NCBI RefSeq assembly: GCF_004345615.1
Contig: NZ_SLWK01000008.1
Coordinates: 123,043-187,042 of the forward strand
DNA length: 64,000 nt
Source: Natronoflexus pectinivorans
Lineage (GTDB): Bacteria > Bacteroidota > Bacteroidia > Bacteroidales > Marinilabiliaceae
Direction: 5' to 3'
Position 1 is the stretch's first letter; each line of letters opens with the position of its first letter. Of this stretch, positions 38,844 through 47,128 are shown one piece after another. The notes below the pieces were generated by a model. It ran no database searches, was not told where the DNA came from, and saw nothing but the letters and a program-made list of their open reading frames with translations. The translations under genes were made by a program, and so were the position numbers.

Positions 38844-39911
38844 ATGCCAAATGAATTTCAAAAATATCGGGAGTTAAACATCAACGGTCGCGTTGTTTCT
38901 CATCGCAACCTGACCGATTTTGCAAATTCATTTGAAGATGAGGCATTGCTGCCATTTCTTGTGGGGTGGTTTAGTGGTGACGATTATGTTGAACTGAACA
39001 CATCGGGTTCCACCGGAGAGCCGACGACTATTATAGTGAAAAAAGATGCCATGGTGGCGTCTGCCAAAAATACCATTGTTTTTTTTGGCTTAAAACCAGG
39101 CGAAAAGGCGCTGTTGTCACTGCCGGTTTCCTTTGTTGCAGGGAAATTAATGGTAATTCGAGCCATGGTGGCTCAAATACATCTGATTGCGTTAAGACCT
39201 TCTGTAAATCCGTTGGTTGATTTGTCGGTTGCGGTAGATTTTGCAGCATTCACTCCCATGCAAATGACCGCAATAATTGAAAAATCTCCCGAAAAAGTCA
39301 AGTTGCTGAAAAAAGTCATCATTGGTGGGGGGAGCGTGGACGAATCGTTAAATGAAATACTGAAGAAAATGCCTTTCGATGCATGGGAAACTTACGGAAT
39401 GACAGAAACATTGACCCATGTTGCATTAAGAAAAATAAACGGGACAGGCTCTCAGACGAGTTTTTTTGTACTCCCGGGAGTTTCAGTTTCCAAAGATGCG
39501 CGCGGATGTTTAATCGTCGATTATCCTGAGATATCTCCTGAACCGATTATAACCAATGATGTTGCCGAGTTTTTACCCGACGGGTCATTTGTGATAACCG
39601 GAAGGGCAGATAACATCATTAACAGCGGAGGTGTTAAAATTTCTCCCGAGTTACTGGAACGGCGGATATCCCATCTGATTGAGAAACCATTTGTTTTTTC
39701 ATCAATTCCCCATGAGGATTATGGTGAGCGGGTAGTTCTTGTGATTGAGGGTGAGCTGTTTGAATACGGAAATTTGGAAGAAAAGACCAGTGCTTTGTTG
39801 AGCAGATATGAAAAGCCTGCTAAAATTATCTTTTTGGATACATTCCCGCGAACCGATAATGGGAAAATAAAACGCTTTCAGATAAAAGAGATATTAAGAG
39901 GTTTGACTTGA
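38844..39911 (+). CDS. menE: o-succinylbenzoate-CoA ligase (short form)
   Basis: An AMP-forming acyl-CoA synthetase of 355 residues that activates o-succinylbenzoate. It shows the P-loop TSGSTGEP (about 52-59), YGMTETLTHVA, the ADNIINSGGVKISPELLE region and the C-terminal Lys motif TDNGKIKRFQI. It is shorter than the usual 450 residues because the N-terminal part is reduced, as in other Bacteroidota MenE. It is apart from menA/menC in this window. Confidence 0.88.
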   Translation: MPNEFQKYRELNINGRVVSHRNLTDFANSFEDEALLPFLVGWFSGDDYVELNTSGSTGEPTTIIVKKDAMVASAKNTIVFFGLKPGEKALLSLPVSFVAGKLMVIRAMVAQIHLIALRPSVNPLVDLSVAVDFAAFTPMQMTAIIEKSPEKVKLLKKVIIGGGSVDESLNEILKKMPFDAWETYGMTETLTHVALRKINGTGSQTSFFVLPGVSVSKDARGCLIVDYPEISPEPIITNDVAEFLPDGSFVITGRADNIINSGGVKISPELLERRISHLIEKPFVFSSIPHEDYGERVVLVIEGELFEYGNLEEKTSALLSRYEKPAKIIFLDTFPRTDNGKIKRFQIKEILRGLT

Positions 39912-40032
39912 ATTTAATAGTTCGTTATTTTTTTAAATCTGCTTGATTTATATGCGTATAAGAATTTGTCAGTGTTGAATGCAATATGCTTAAAAACAAG
40001 AGATTATACTTGTCGAATATTTAAAATTCTGA

Positions 40033-40049
40033 TCCCGAATATCTCGGGA
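40033..40049. repeat. TCCCGA/TCGGGA short palindrome
   Basis: TCCCGA-ATATC-TCGGGA, near-identical to the core at 10177-10193, lies just after the 3' end of the minus-strand TPR-like gene. Confidence 0.5.
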
Positions 40050-40067
40050 CTAACGATCTGTTATGAA

Positions 40068-40829
40068 TTACTGAAAACTCCAAAAGTTGTAGGATTTGCC
40101 TTCGTACAATTTAGGAAGCAGTTCGTCGCGTACCCAGGTAAATTCCGGAGCTTCCTCCAGAATCTTAAGATACATGGCTTCTGCTTCAGATTTCATTCCC
40201 TGATTTGCATAAGCCTGTCCAAGCCATGCTGCCACATTGTAGTACATCCAGTGGTTTCGTTGGTTGGTACTGAAAAAAGCGTAAGCCTTTTCATAAAATT
40301 CGAGTGCTCTCTCTTTGTTTCCACCAACAAAAGACGGTCTGAAATAGAAAGAATTGGCCTGCTCAACCAGAGGCAAACCGTATTGACTCCCTTTTTCAAG
40401 CGCTTTTTTGATGTTCTCGTTATGTGTGCGACTTAGGAACGGAGCTCTCCAAGGCTGAATGGCAATTCTGTAGGCGGTGGCTGCGGCCGCAAAAGCATGT
40501 AAATCTCCATTGTTTGGTTGATTTTGCAAGGCCTTCTGCACTCTTGTTTCAAACAGCTCTAGATGTGTTTGCGCTTCATTTGATTTTCCGGAACCTATCA
40601 GATTTCCAATGAGGCCATACTCCCCATACAGAAGCGTCATTTCTATTTCTCTGTTTAGAGACTTATTTCTCAGACTGTCCAGTGTTTGAGTCCACGCCGG
40701 AATGTCTCCAACCAGAAAAAAATGCACAAACCTGCTGTTCAGTTCTTCAACAGAACTGGCGCTGGTTTTAAGTGTTCCGGTAAAAACCATGATAACGATA
40801 AAATATGCCGTTAGATATCGATTCATCAT
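40068..40829 (-). CDS. secreted TPR-like protein of unknown function
   Basis: A 253-residue protein starting at ATG 40829 (MMNRYLTAYFIVIMVFTG); an upstream ATG at 40871 is possible. A signal peptide is likely. The remainder is helical with tetratricopeptide-like repeats (ERALEFYEKAYAFFST, WLGQAYANQGMKSEAEAMYLKILEEAPEF). No catalytic motif is visible. It lies 50 bp after a glycosyltransferase gene on the same strand and probably shares its transcript; it may be periplasmic. Confidence 0.7.
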   Translation of the reverse strand: MMNRYLTAYFIVIMVFTGTLKTSASSVEELNSRFVHFFLVGDIPAWTQTLDSLRNKSLNREIEMTLLYGEYGLIGNLIGSGKSNEAQTHLELFETRVQKALQNQPNNGDLHAFAAAATAYRIAIQPWRAPFLSRTHNENIKKALEKGSQYGLPLVEQANSFYFRPSFVGGNKERALEFYEKAYAFFSTNQRNHWMYYNVAAWLGQAYANQGMKSEAEAMYLKILEEAPEFTWVRDELLPKLYEGKSYNFWSFQ

Positions 40830-40879
40830 AACTCTATAACAATTATCCCTGTGGATTGTTTTCTGTTTCAATCAGTCGC

Positions 40880-41977
40880 CTAACCTTTATAAATCCTCCC
40901 TTTCCATTCAATGGTCTGGCTCCTATTCATTCGCATATTTTTAAAAACCATTCTTGTCATGTTTGTCAGATGATGAATGTGATAAACGATGTTTTGGATG
41001 ATGTTTTGCCTGCTTAAATGCGCAGTCATTATTTTCATAGAAATTATGATTCCAATTGAGAGAAAAAGTATTCTCCACTCTCCGTTTGCCGCAAAAAACG
41101 GCAATCGGCTCCAAATAATGAATGTAAAAAGAAGCATCCAGCTTCTTTTCCCTCTGAAATACTGATGTATATTTCTAGCAAAACCATTGATGGCATCAGT
41201 TCGATTTTCATACATCCTGCAAAATACGTCGTTATTTCCCATCTTGACATCGGTTTTTAACTTCGCTTTTTTTAATATTCGCGCAATTAGAATGTCATCC
41301 ACATTTTGATTGTAAACTTTCAAATGCCATTGGTTTTGCCGATAATCGTCACCTTGAAACAGCATAAACTGACCGTTGGCTGCCGAAAGTGAAGAGTACC
41401 ATGGGATTTTTACCGCCAAAAGCGGTAAAAGTGAAAGTAGAATCCAATTCATAACCGGAACGGATAAGAATTCACCTTTGGTTTCCATAATTTGTTGCGG
41501 AAAGACCGATAAAAGGGAGAGTTTTTTTCTTTGCATTTGGTCTATGGCCGATTTAAGGATCCCTGGTGCGAGTCTTACGTCTGCATCCAGAAACAACAGA
41601 AAATCTCCTTTTGCGGCTTCAGATAGTTTATGGCAGGCGTAGTTTTTTCCAATCCAACCATGGGGGAGTTCATGATTGGTGAAATATTTCAAGCTTGGCA
41701 TTTGTTCTTGAAAATCATTTAAAACCTGCACTGTTCCGTCGGTTGATTGGTCGTTGCAAACAATGATTTCAATATTGGGATGGTCTGTTTTACTTAAATC
41801 TGATAGGAGTTTTGGAAGATTTTTTTCTTCGTTGCGAGCAGGTATTAAAACCGAAACCATTGGTGTTTGAACCGGTTCTTTTACTTGCTTAAGATATGGT
41901 CTGCTGATGAAATTTATGGTAACAACCAGAAACCGGATAAATAACATCGCGAAGAGGATATAGGTAATGTATATCAT
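40880..41977 (-). CDS. GT2 family glycosyltransferase (CrtQ-like)
   Basis: A 365-residue membrane-attached family 2 glycosyltransferase. An N-terminal membrane segment (residues 3-25) is followed by the GT-A domain: VSVLIPARNEEKNLPKLL, CNDQSTDGT, the DxD motif FLDADVRL, and a QNVDDILIARIL acceptor motif. Two or more hydrophobic segments end the protein. The order of motifs resembles CrtQ-type glycosyltransferases of carotenoid or lipid glycosylation, but the substrate is not certain. The TPR-like gene follows. Confidence 0.85.
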   Translation of the reverse strand: MIYITYILFAMLFIRFLVVTINFISRPYLKQVKEPVQTPMVSVLIPARNEEKNLPKLLSDLSKTDHPNIEIIVCNDQSTDGTVQVLNDFQEQMPSLKYFTNHELPHGWIGKNYACHKLSEAAKGDFLLFLDADVRLAPGILKSAIDQMQRKKLSLLSVFPQQIMETKGEFLSVPVMNWILLSLLPLLAVKIPWYSSLSAANGQFMLFQGDDYRQNQWHLKVYNQNVDDILIARILKKAKLKTDVKMGNNDVFCRMYENRTDAINGFARNIHQYFRGKRSWMLLFTFIIWSRLPFFAANGEWRILFLSIGIIISMKIMTAHLSRQNIIQNIVYHIHHLTNMTRMVFKNMRMNRSQTIEWKGRIYKG

Positions 41978-42119
41978 TTTTGTTTTAGAAATATTTTGGA
42001 AGATAGGAATATTTTGAACGGTGGCAAAGTTGCGTTTTTAAAATTAGAACAGAATAGAATTTGCTTATGTTGTTAACAAGCTTTAACAGCCTTTTAAAGA
42101 TGTTTATTAAAAAATCAAC

Positions 42120-42213
42120 CATCTTTGCATCAAGATTTTTCATAGAAATTGGACTTGGTTCATAAGGCTGATTTAGGGGAAAGGGACAGATTTTTTTAAT
42201 CTGTCCTTTTTTT
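42120..42213 (+). ncRNA. candidate small RNA with its own terminator
   Basis: An imperfect -7 box CATCTTTGCA (42120-42129) without a good -33 element is followed, about 60 bases on, by a strong terminator at 42181-42213 (GGACAGATT...AATCTGTCC then seven Ts). No protein gene precedes the terminator on this strand: the nearest upstream gene, the glycosyltransferase, runs the other way. The gap 41978-42410 holds no other recognisable feature. Confidence 0.35.
42181..42213 (+). terminator. orphan intrinsic terminator
   Basis: A 9-bp stem GGACAGATT/AATCTGTCC with a T-rich loop and seven trailing Ts. It has no upstream gene on its strand. Confidence 0.8.
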
Positions 42214-42410
42214 ATGCTTTGATATTTCGTGCATTCTTGCTATTTTCATGGGATGAATTTTCGCTTGTTTTTTAACAAGAATCAGTTTAAATTGTTGTGT
42301 AATATATAATTCTGATGTTTTATCTTTCCCATCGAATCAAATTATCCACGTTAAAATACATGGGATGTGATAAAATTTGCAAGGATTAGGAAATAACTAA
42401 TATAACCAAT

Positions 42411-43112
42411 ATGGACAACCTTTTCCTAAAGTACATGCGGGAACGCACTGGTAAGCGCAAAAGCAGCGGGCCAAATTTTTATGCTCCGGGGCCGGTAATC
42501 ACCATCTCAAGGGATTATGGCTGTCCTGGAAGACGTATTGCTCGTTTGCTCTCTGAAGTTCTTACCGAAAAAAACCGACGTTTGGGACGGGAGGTTGAAT
42601 GGAAGTGGATGAGTAAGGAGATCATTGAGGAGTCGGCGCGTGAGTTGAAGCTCTCTCCAACTTTAATACAGGATTTATCTGACTATAGAACCCGCGGTTT
42701 TTTTGAAAACCTGGCTCTGTTCTTTTCCGACGAGTTCTACCCTGGTGATGTTAAGATAAAAAACACCATTGCGCGATTCATCTATAATGCAGCTTCCCAG
42801 GGGAATGTGGTGATTGTTGGGCGTGCAGGGGAATCCATTACCAAAAATTTTGAAAAGGCTCTGCATGTTAAATTAAAAGCTCCGCTTGACTGGCGTACCG
42901 AGCAGGTTGCCAACACCTATGGCATGAGCCTGACCGAAGCAAAACGTGAAGCCATTGAAATGGATAAAAGAAGATCTCAATTTCGAAATTATTTCGAGAA
43001 AGACAGACCAGATATTGAGTTTTTTGATATGTTCTTTAACTGTGCTACCATGAGCGATGAGGAGATTATAGAAATGATTCTAATTGTGGCCGAAACAAGA
43101 GGTTTTGTATAG
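42411..43112 (+). CDS. cytidylate-kinase-like family protein
   Basis: A 233-residue P-loop kinase-like protein of the cytidylate kinase-like (AAA_26) group. The phosphate loop is GPVITISRDYGCPGRRIARLL (about residues 26-46), atypical in having GCPGRR rather than GxxxxGKS. VVIVGRAGESI and LKAPLDWRTEQV follow, with an acidic MSDEEIIEMI helix at the end. The nucleotide or other substrate is unknown. It precedes the PPi-PEPCK gene, but a terminator and a promoter lie between. Confidence 0.85.
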   Translation: MDNLFLKYMRERTGKRKSSGPNFYAPGPVITISRDYGCPGRRIARLLSEVLTEKNRRLGREVEWKWMSKEIIEESARELKLSPTLIQDLSDYRTRGFFENLALFFSDEFYPGDVKIKNTIARFIYNAASQGNVVIVGRAGESITKNFEKALHVKLKAPLDWRTEQVANTYGMSLTEAKREAIEMDKRRSQFRNYFEKDRPDIEFFDMFFNCATMSDEEIIEMILIVAETRGFV

Positions 43113-43135
43113 TATTATTAATTGAAAATATTTTT

Positions 43136-43166
43136 AAAAGGGTGGCCGTAAGCCATCCTTTTTTTT
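43136..43166 (+). terminator. intrinsic terminator after the kinase-like gene
   Basis: AAAAGGGTGGC and GCCATCCTTTT pair with one G:T wobble, followed by eight Ts. Confidence 0.85.
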
Positions 43167-43320
43167 AGTGTCATGTAGATTTACATTATTATTTATAAAT
43201 GCTTCCCTGCGTGTATGTCCGGAAGCCCCGGAAGAGATAAATCTTTTATTAATATCAAGTATATGTTTACCACGTTTTAATTCGCTTTTTCTACTGTTTA
43301 ATATATTATCCTTGTAATAA

Positions 43321-43352
43321 TTGGACATTGCAGACTTTGTTCTTTAGCTTTG
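43321..43352 (+). promoter_or_regulatory. probable promoter of the PPi-PEPCK gene
   Basis: TTG at 43321-43323, a 21-base spacer, then TAGCTTTG at 43345-43352, matching the Bacteroidota consensus with a slightly long spacer. It ends 24 bases before the start codon. Confidence 0.55.
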
Positions 43353-43375
43353 ACTATAACATAAAATAGTCTGTT

Positions 43376-46300
43376 ATGGATATGAAAAAGTCGTTCGGCT
43401 TCACCGATGCCGGAAAGAATAATTTGCCAAAGCCTAAGAGAGTAATAGAGTATGTTAATTTAAAACTTGCAGCTCTGGGAAAACCTTATTATAAGTCCTC
43501 GTCAAAAACTTCATTACTCGATCTTGCCGGTGACCTGATAAACAACATGAGGGAAAAAAACCGATTGTTACAGTCATACTTATGTCCGGCCGATCAGCGC
43601 ATACAGGACTTTATCGACAATTATCTTGCTGAATACAAGGATCAAATGAACCTTAGATTACCCACCGGAACATTTATTGTGGACAGTCATGGTATTGCAA
43701 GAGCATTGTCTTTACCGCCCGATAAAGATGAATTTGTGTCGGACATTGTGAGTTCCTATCGTTTAAAACAAGGTATTTTAAACAATCCCAAGTACGATCG
43801 CAGAACCACACAGGGAGTGTTTCATGTGGCCGAGGGAGGATTGCCAATTCCTCATGATAAAAAGGCAGTTCCTAAAATTACCTTTGCAAAGTTGTTGGAA
43901 CAGGCGCTTAATCCGCCTGTTGATTTACTGGAAATTCCTTTTACTTCTACACAAAAGGAAAAAGCTTGTTTGTTTGTCTCGTTATTGCTGAAACCTGTTG
44001 TTAGCCCCTGTATAACCAATGATTGCAAAGAAAAGCGCATGGAGATTCGTTTTTTTGCTCCAGGCAATCTTGTCAGCAACCTGGACTTTGTAGAATCCAT
44101 TTTTGGAAATGCAGGAGATCCATTTCTGCCAGAGAATGATTCAGCTTTGGATGTTGACGGATGGACAGGGCATTCAGGTTGTGTTATTTTGGCACCTCAT
44201 CTGATTAAGTTGAAGAAGAAAGAGTTAGGATTGCCTCACGTAAGTGAGGCAACCGAGCGACAAAAGCATGATGGGATGTGTTGGGAGAAAGAAAACGAAC
44301 TTTACAATGATGGAGGTGCTTTTAAAATTACTGCACGCACAGCTGAGGGGGTTATTGTTACATTAATTGCCGACAATTATTATGGATATTCAAAAAAAGA
44401 GGTGAAAACACAAATTGGCTATTCAGCCAATTTGCTCGGCAATGTTGAAGAAGAGCACGCCGGAGGAGCAATTGCCTTTCCATCGTATAATCTGGGTGAT
44501 GAGTTTTCTGATTGGAATCATTTTCAAAGCAATGATCTTCCTTATGAAAAAATGATCACCATGTACCCCGATCTGATGGAATCAAAACCGGAAGGGTATG
44601 CCATTGATAGAAAATATAAAGATGTTGTATATGTTCCAGAAAATGCTGCTTTTAATCTGATGGAGCAAAAGGTGATCTGGACCACCGGCCAAAATGAACA
44701 TCAAATCAGGTTAAACCCAAGGTTTACATACATATTGCCTGCCGGATATAAGGTTCGCATGGAGAAAAATCAGCATGTTCCGTCATGGCGTCTGATTGGT
44801 TCCGTCGCTGAGGGAACATTTTGTCATAAACCATGTACTGTGTCGGGAGGCGGTAAGTCAGAAATCTCAAAATCGATAAACGATGCCGTAATTTACGGTC
44901 CTTTTTTTACTGCCGACTACGAAAATGATTTTAAGAGAGTAGAGGAGATTATTGCCAAAGATTATTCAGATATCTTTCTGGAAGGGATAAAAACCGATAA
45001 AGATCGTAAAATATTAAGTTCTAAACGATCTTTGGGATCTGTTATAAAACTTCTTACCCCATCACCTATTCGTTATAAGGAGGAGTATAATGAGTGGTTG
45101 CGAACCATTCCTCACCATATCAAGGGTTTGGTCTATATTGTAAAGCGTTTCTATAAACCTGAGTGGTCAGACGATTGGAGAAAATATTTCTCCGTAGATG
45201 TTATTGACGGTCGATATGGTAATGAGTTGAAATTCAGGAACAGAAAGCTGGTGGCAGGTTACTTAAGAGTGGGTCTTGCTGAAGGAGGAGCCTGGAGAAC
45301 CTTTAAACTCCGGCAGGATTTTATTGCAGCTGATAAATTACAAATGGAGGACGATATTACTGCTACTACTGTGATTCCCACCCACAGATTAAAGTATCTG
45401 TCTCCAGACTTTAACAAACCGGCGGCTAAGTTTACCTACAATTGTGAGTACAGATTTTTTCAGCGACCCGATGAAGCAATACATCGTGGATACGATAAAC
45501 AGGCTGAATCAGATTTGGCATCTCCGAATACTTTTATATCAAATTTCCAACCATTAACGGTTAAAGATGCCAAAGAGATAATTGAGGATGCAATTGAGTT
45601 TGATAAGTTTACGTTGCCCATGAAGAAACTTATCCGCTCGGTGGCGAAAAAACAGGATTGCACCTACTTTGTCTCATCATCTCATCCCAGGATTTATGAT
45701 GGCAAACCATCTGTAAACATGAGGTACCTACAGAACCGTCCGGGTCTGATTTATCATCGCGAAAAACATATCGCTGAAATGGGTGTAAGGTTGTTTCGTA
45801 AAGTACCTGTCAACGAGCCGGTATTAATGCCGGTGAATGCGGTATTGGGTGGAAGAAGAAACAACCCGCCACAACCCGGGGTTCGGCCATTGGCTGTCTA
45901 TAATCCGATTCATTATCAGGAACTCCCTGAGTTGTTCATGGATTTTGTTTGCAGTCTCACAGGGAAATCTCCCTCAACTACTGGAGCAGGATCTGAAGGA
46001 GCACTTACCAAAGGACCATTTAATGCGTTAAGCCCGGTTACCGATTTGAATAATGCCATTGTCTCGTTTATATTAACTGGTTATGGAGGATTCACTTCTG
46101 CTGCCGGATATGTTGGTCCAAATTACAGGGTCGATCATGATATCAGTTTGTTGGTGCCAGAGCTGTGGAGTCGTTTGAAACCGGAAGAAGCTGAGCCTCA
46201 ATTTTTAATTGAACATGGTTATCTTGAAAAGTTGGAGGATTTTGAACATAAAGGGGAAACAATTCTTGGGTCAAGATTGGGATATCGTATTACCGCCAAG

Positions 46301-46822
46301 TTTGCCCGAACATTCCTTGGACGGGTATTTGAAAATCCCGATGCAGTATTCAATGAAGAGATGTTGAAGCCTGAATTACAGGATTTGGAGGTATTTGTTG
46401 ATGGAATTAATAACATCGTTGAGGCTCAGCAATGGGTTGCCGAAAGTTATTTTAAAGATGGGAGCATAGAAGGTGCGTGCCCGCCATTAAAAGCCATTTT
46501 GAACATCATGGCATACGGCCACTTCGAAGGAAAGGGAGCTTCTCATGCGGAGGTTAGAAGGTTGTTTGAGCGTGAAAATATGCTTGAAAGCGACTGGTAT
46601 AAGGAGCGCCTCCTCAATAAACAATTAAGCGATATTTCACGATGGGAGAAGCATCTTGACTATCTTAAAAGTCATAGTGACAAAAAAAGTTTTAATGATT
46701 TAATTCATCAGAGAATAGTGTCGGATATTACACGTGCCGAAGAGCGGTTAAAATATTACAAGTCTGCGGAGTACCTTAAATCATTGGATGGATTTATTGG
46801 CTTGGATTCATACGTGAAATAG
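43376..46822 (+). CDS. PPi-dependent phosphoenolpyruvate carboxykinase
   Basis: A 1148-residue cytosolic enzyme that interconverts oxaloacetate + PPi and PEP + CO2 + Pi. It matches the PPi-type PEPCK family known from Propionibacterium and Entamoeba in length and in sequence blocks along the whole chain: LKLAALGKP (about 31), YDRRTTQGVFHVAEGGLPIP (141), IFGNAGDPFLPEND (242), DGWTGHSGCVILAPHL (262), CHKPCTVSGGGKSEISKSI (485), RPDEAIHRGYDKQAE (697), GRRNNPPQPG (823) and KSPSTTGAGSEGALTKGPFN (863). ATP- and GTP-type PEPCKs are about half this size. It is monocistronic with its own promoter and intact. PEP carboxylase is also encoded in the window. I recognise the family from memory of its motifs, not a search. 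Confidence 0.9.
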   Translation: MDMKKSFGFTDAGKNNLPKPKRVIEYVNLKLAALGKPYYKSSSKTSLLDLAGDLINNMREKNRLLQSYLCPADQRIQDFIDNYLAEYKDQMNLRLPTGTFIVDSHGIARALSLPPDKDEFVSDIVSSYRLKQGILNNPKYDRRTTQGVFHVAEGGLPIPHDKKAVPKITFAKLLEQALNPPVDLLEIPFTSTQKEKACLFVSLLLKPVVSPCITNDCKEKRMEIRFFAPGNLVSNLDFVESIFGNAGDPFLPENDSALDVDGWTGHSGCVILAPHLIKLKKKELGLPHVSEATERQKHDGMCWEKENELYNDGGAFKITARTAEGVIVTLIADNYYGYSKKEVKTQIGYSANLLGNVEEEHAGGAIAFPSYNLGDEFSDWNHFQSNDLPYEKMITMYPDLMESKPEGYAIDRKYKDVVYVPENAAFNLMEQKVIWTTGQNEHQIRLNPRFTYILPAGYKVRMEKNQHVPSWRLIGSVAEGTFCHKPCTVSGGGKSEISKSINDAVIYGPFFTADYENDFKRVEEIIAKDYSDIFLEGIKTDKDRKILSSKRSLGSVIKLLTPSPIRYKEEYNEWLRTIPHHIKGLVYIVKRFYKPEWSDDWRKYFSVDVIDGRYGNELKFRNRKLVAGYLRVGLAEGGAWRTFKLRQDFIAADKLQMEDDITATTVIPTHRLKYLSPDFNKPAAKFTYNCEYRFFQRPDEAIHRGYDKQAESDLASPNTFISNFQPLTVKDAKEIIEDAIEFDKFTLPMKKLIRSVAKKQDCTYFVSSSHPRIYDGKPSVNMRYLQNRPGLIYHREKHIAEMGVRLFRKVPVNEPVLMPVNAVLGGRRNNPPQPGVRPLAVYNPIHYQELPELFMDFVCSLTGKSPSTTGAGSEGALTKGPFNALSPVTDLNNAIVSFILTGYGGFTSAAGYVGPNYRVDHDISLLVPELWSRLKPEEAEPQFLIEHGYLEKLEDFEHKGETILGSRLGYRITAKFARTFLGRVFENPDAVFNEEMLKPELQDLEVFVDGINNIVEAQQWVAESYFKDGSIEGACPPLKAILNIMAYGHFEGKGASHAEVRRLFERENMLESDWYKERLLNKQLSDISRWEKHLDYLKSHSDKKSFNDLIHQRIVSDITRAEERLKYYKSAEYLKSLDGFIGLDSYVK

Positions 46823-46851
46823 TATTTGCTGAAGTTTGTCCCATAAGTTTT

Positions 46852-46888
46852 AGTTGCAAAACACTCTCTTGAATAGTGTTTTGCAACT
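46852..46888 (+). terminator. strong hairpin after the PPi-PEPCK gene
   Basis: A perfect 14-bp stem, AGTTGCAAAACACT and its complement across a 9-base loop. The T tract is short, so it may terminate weakly. The remainder of the gap to 47128 shows only a TATATTTG -7-like box at 47059-47066, probably serving the GH95 gene. Confidence 0.6.
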
Positions 46889-47128
46889 GATTTCTATGTG
46901 TTAATTCGACTTCCTGCTCTGCAAATTTTGCATCAGTAGTTCCCTAATATCACGGTTATCAACTCTGACAATTCATTCAAGCATTTATAGAATTTTTCTT
47001 TTCTGTTTTTAAAACGATTTTATGCACTACTATGTTTTATTATTTAATAATTAGTCAATATATTTGTTTCAATTGAGTTTACAAGCCCATGCCACTATCA
47101 TCTTATTAACTTCTAAATAATTTCAGTA

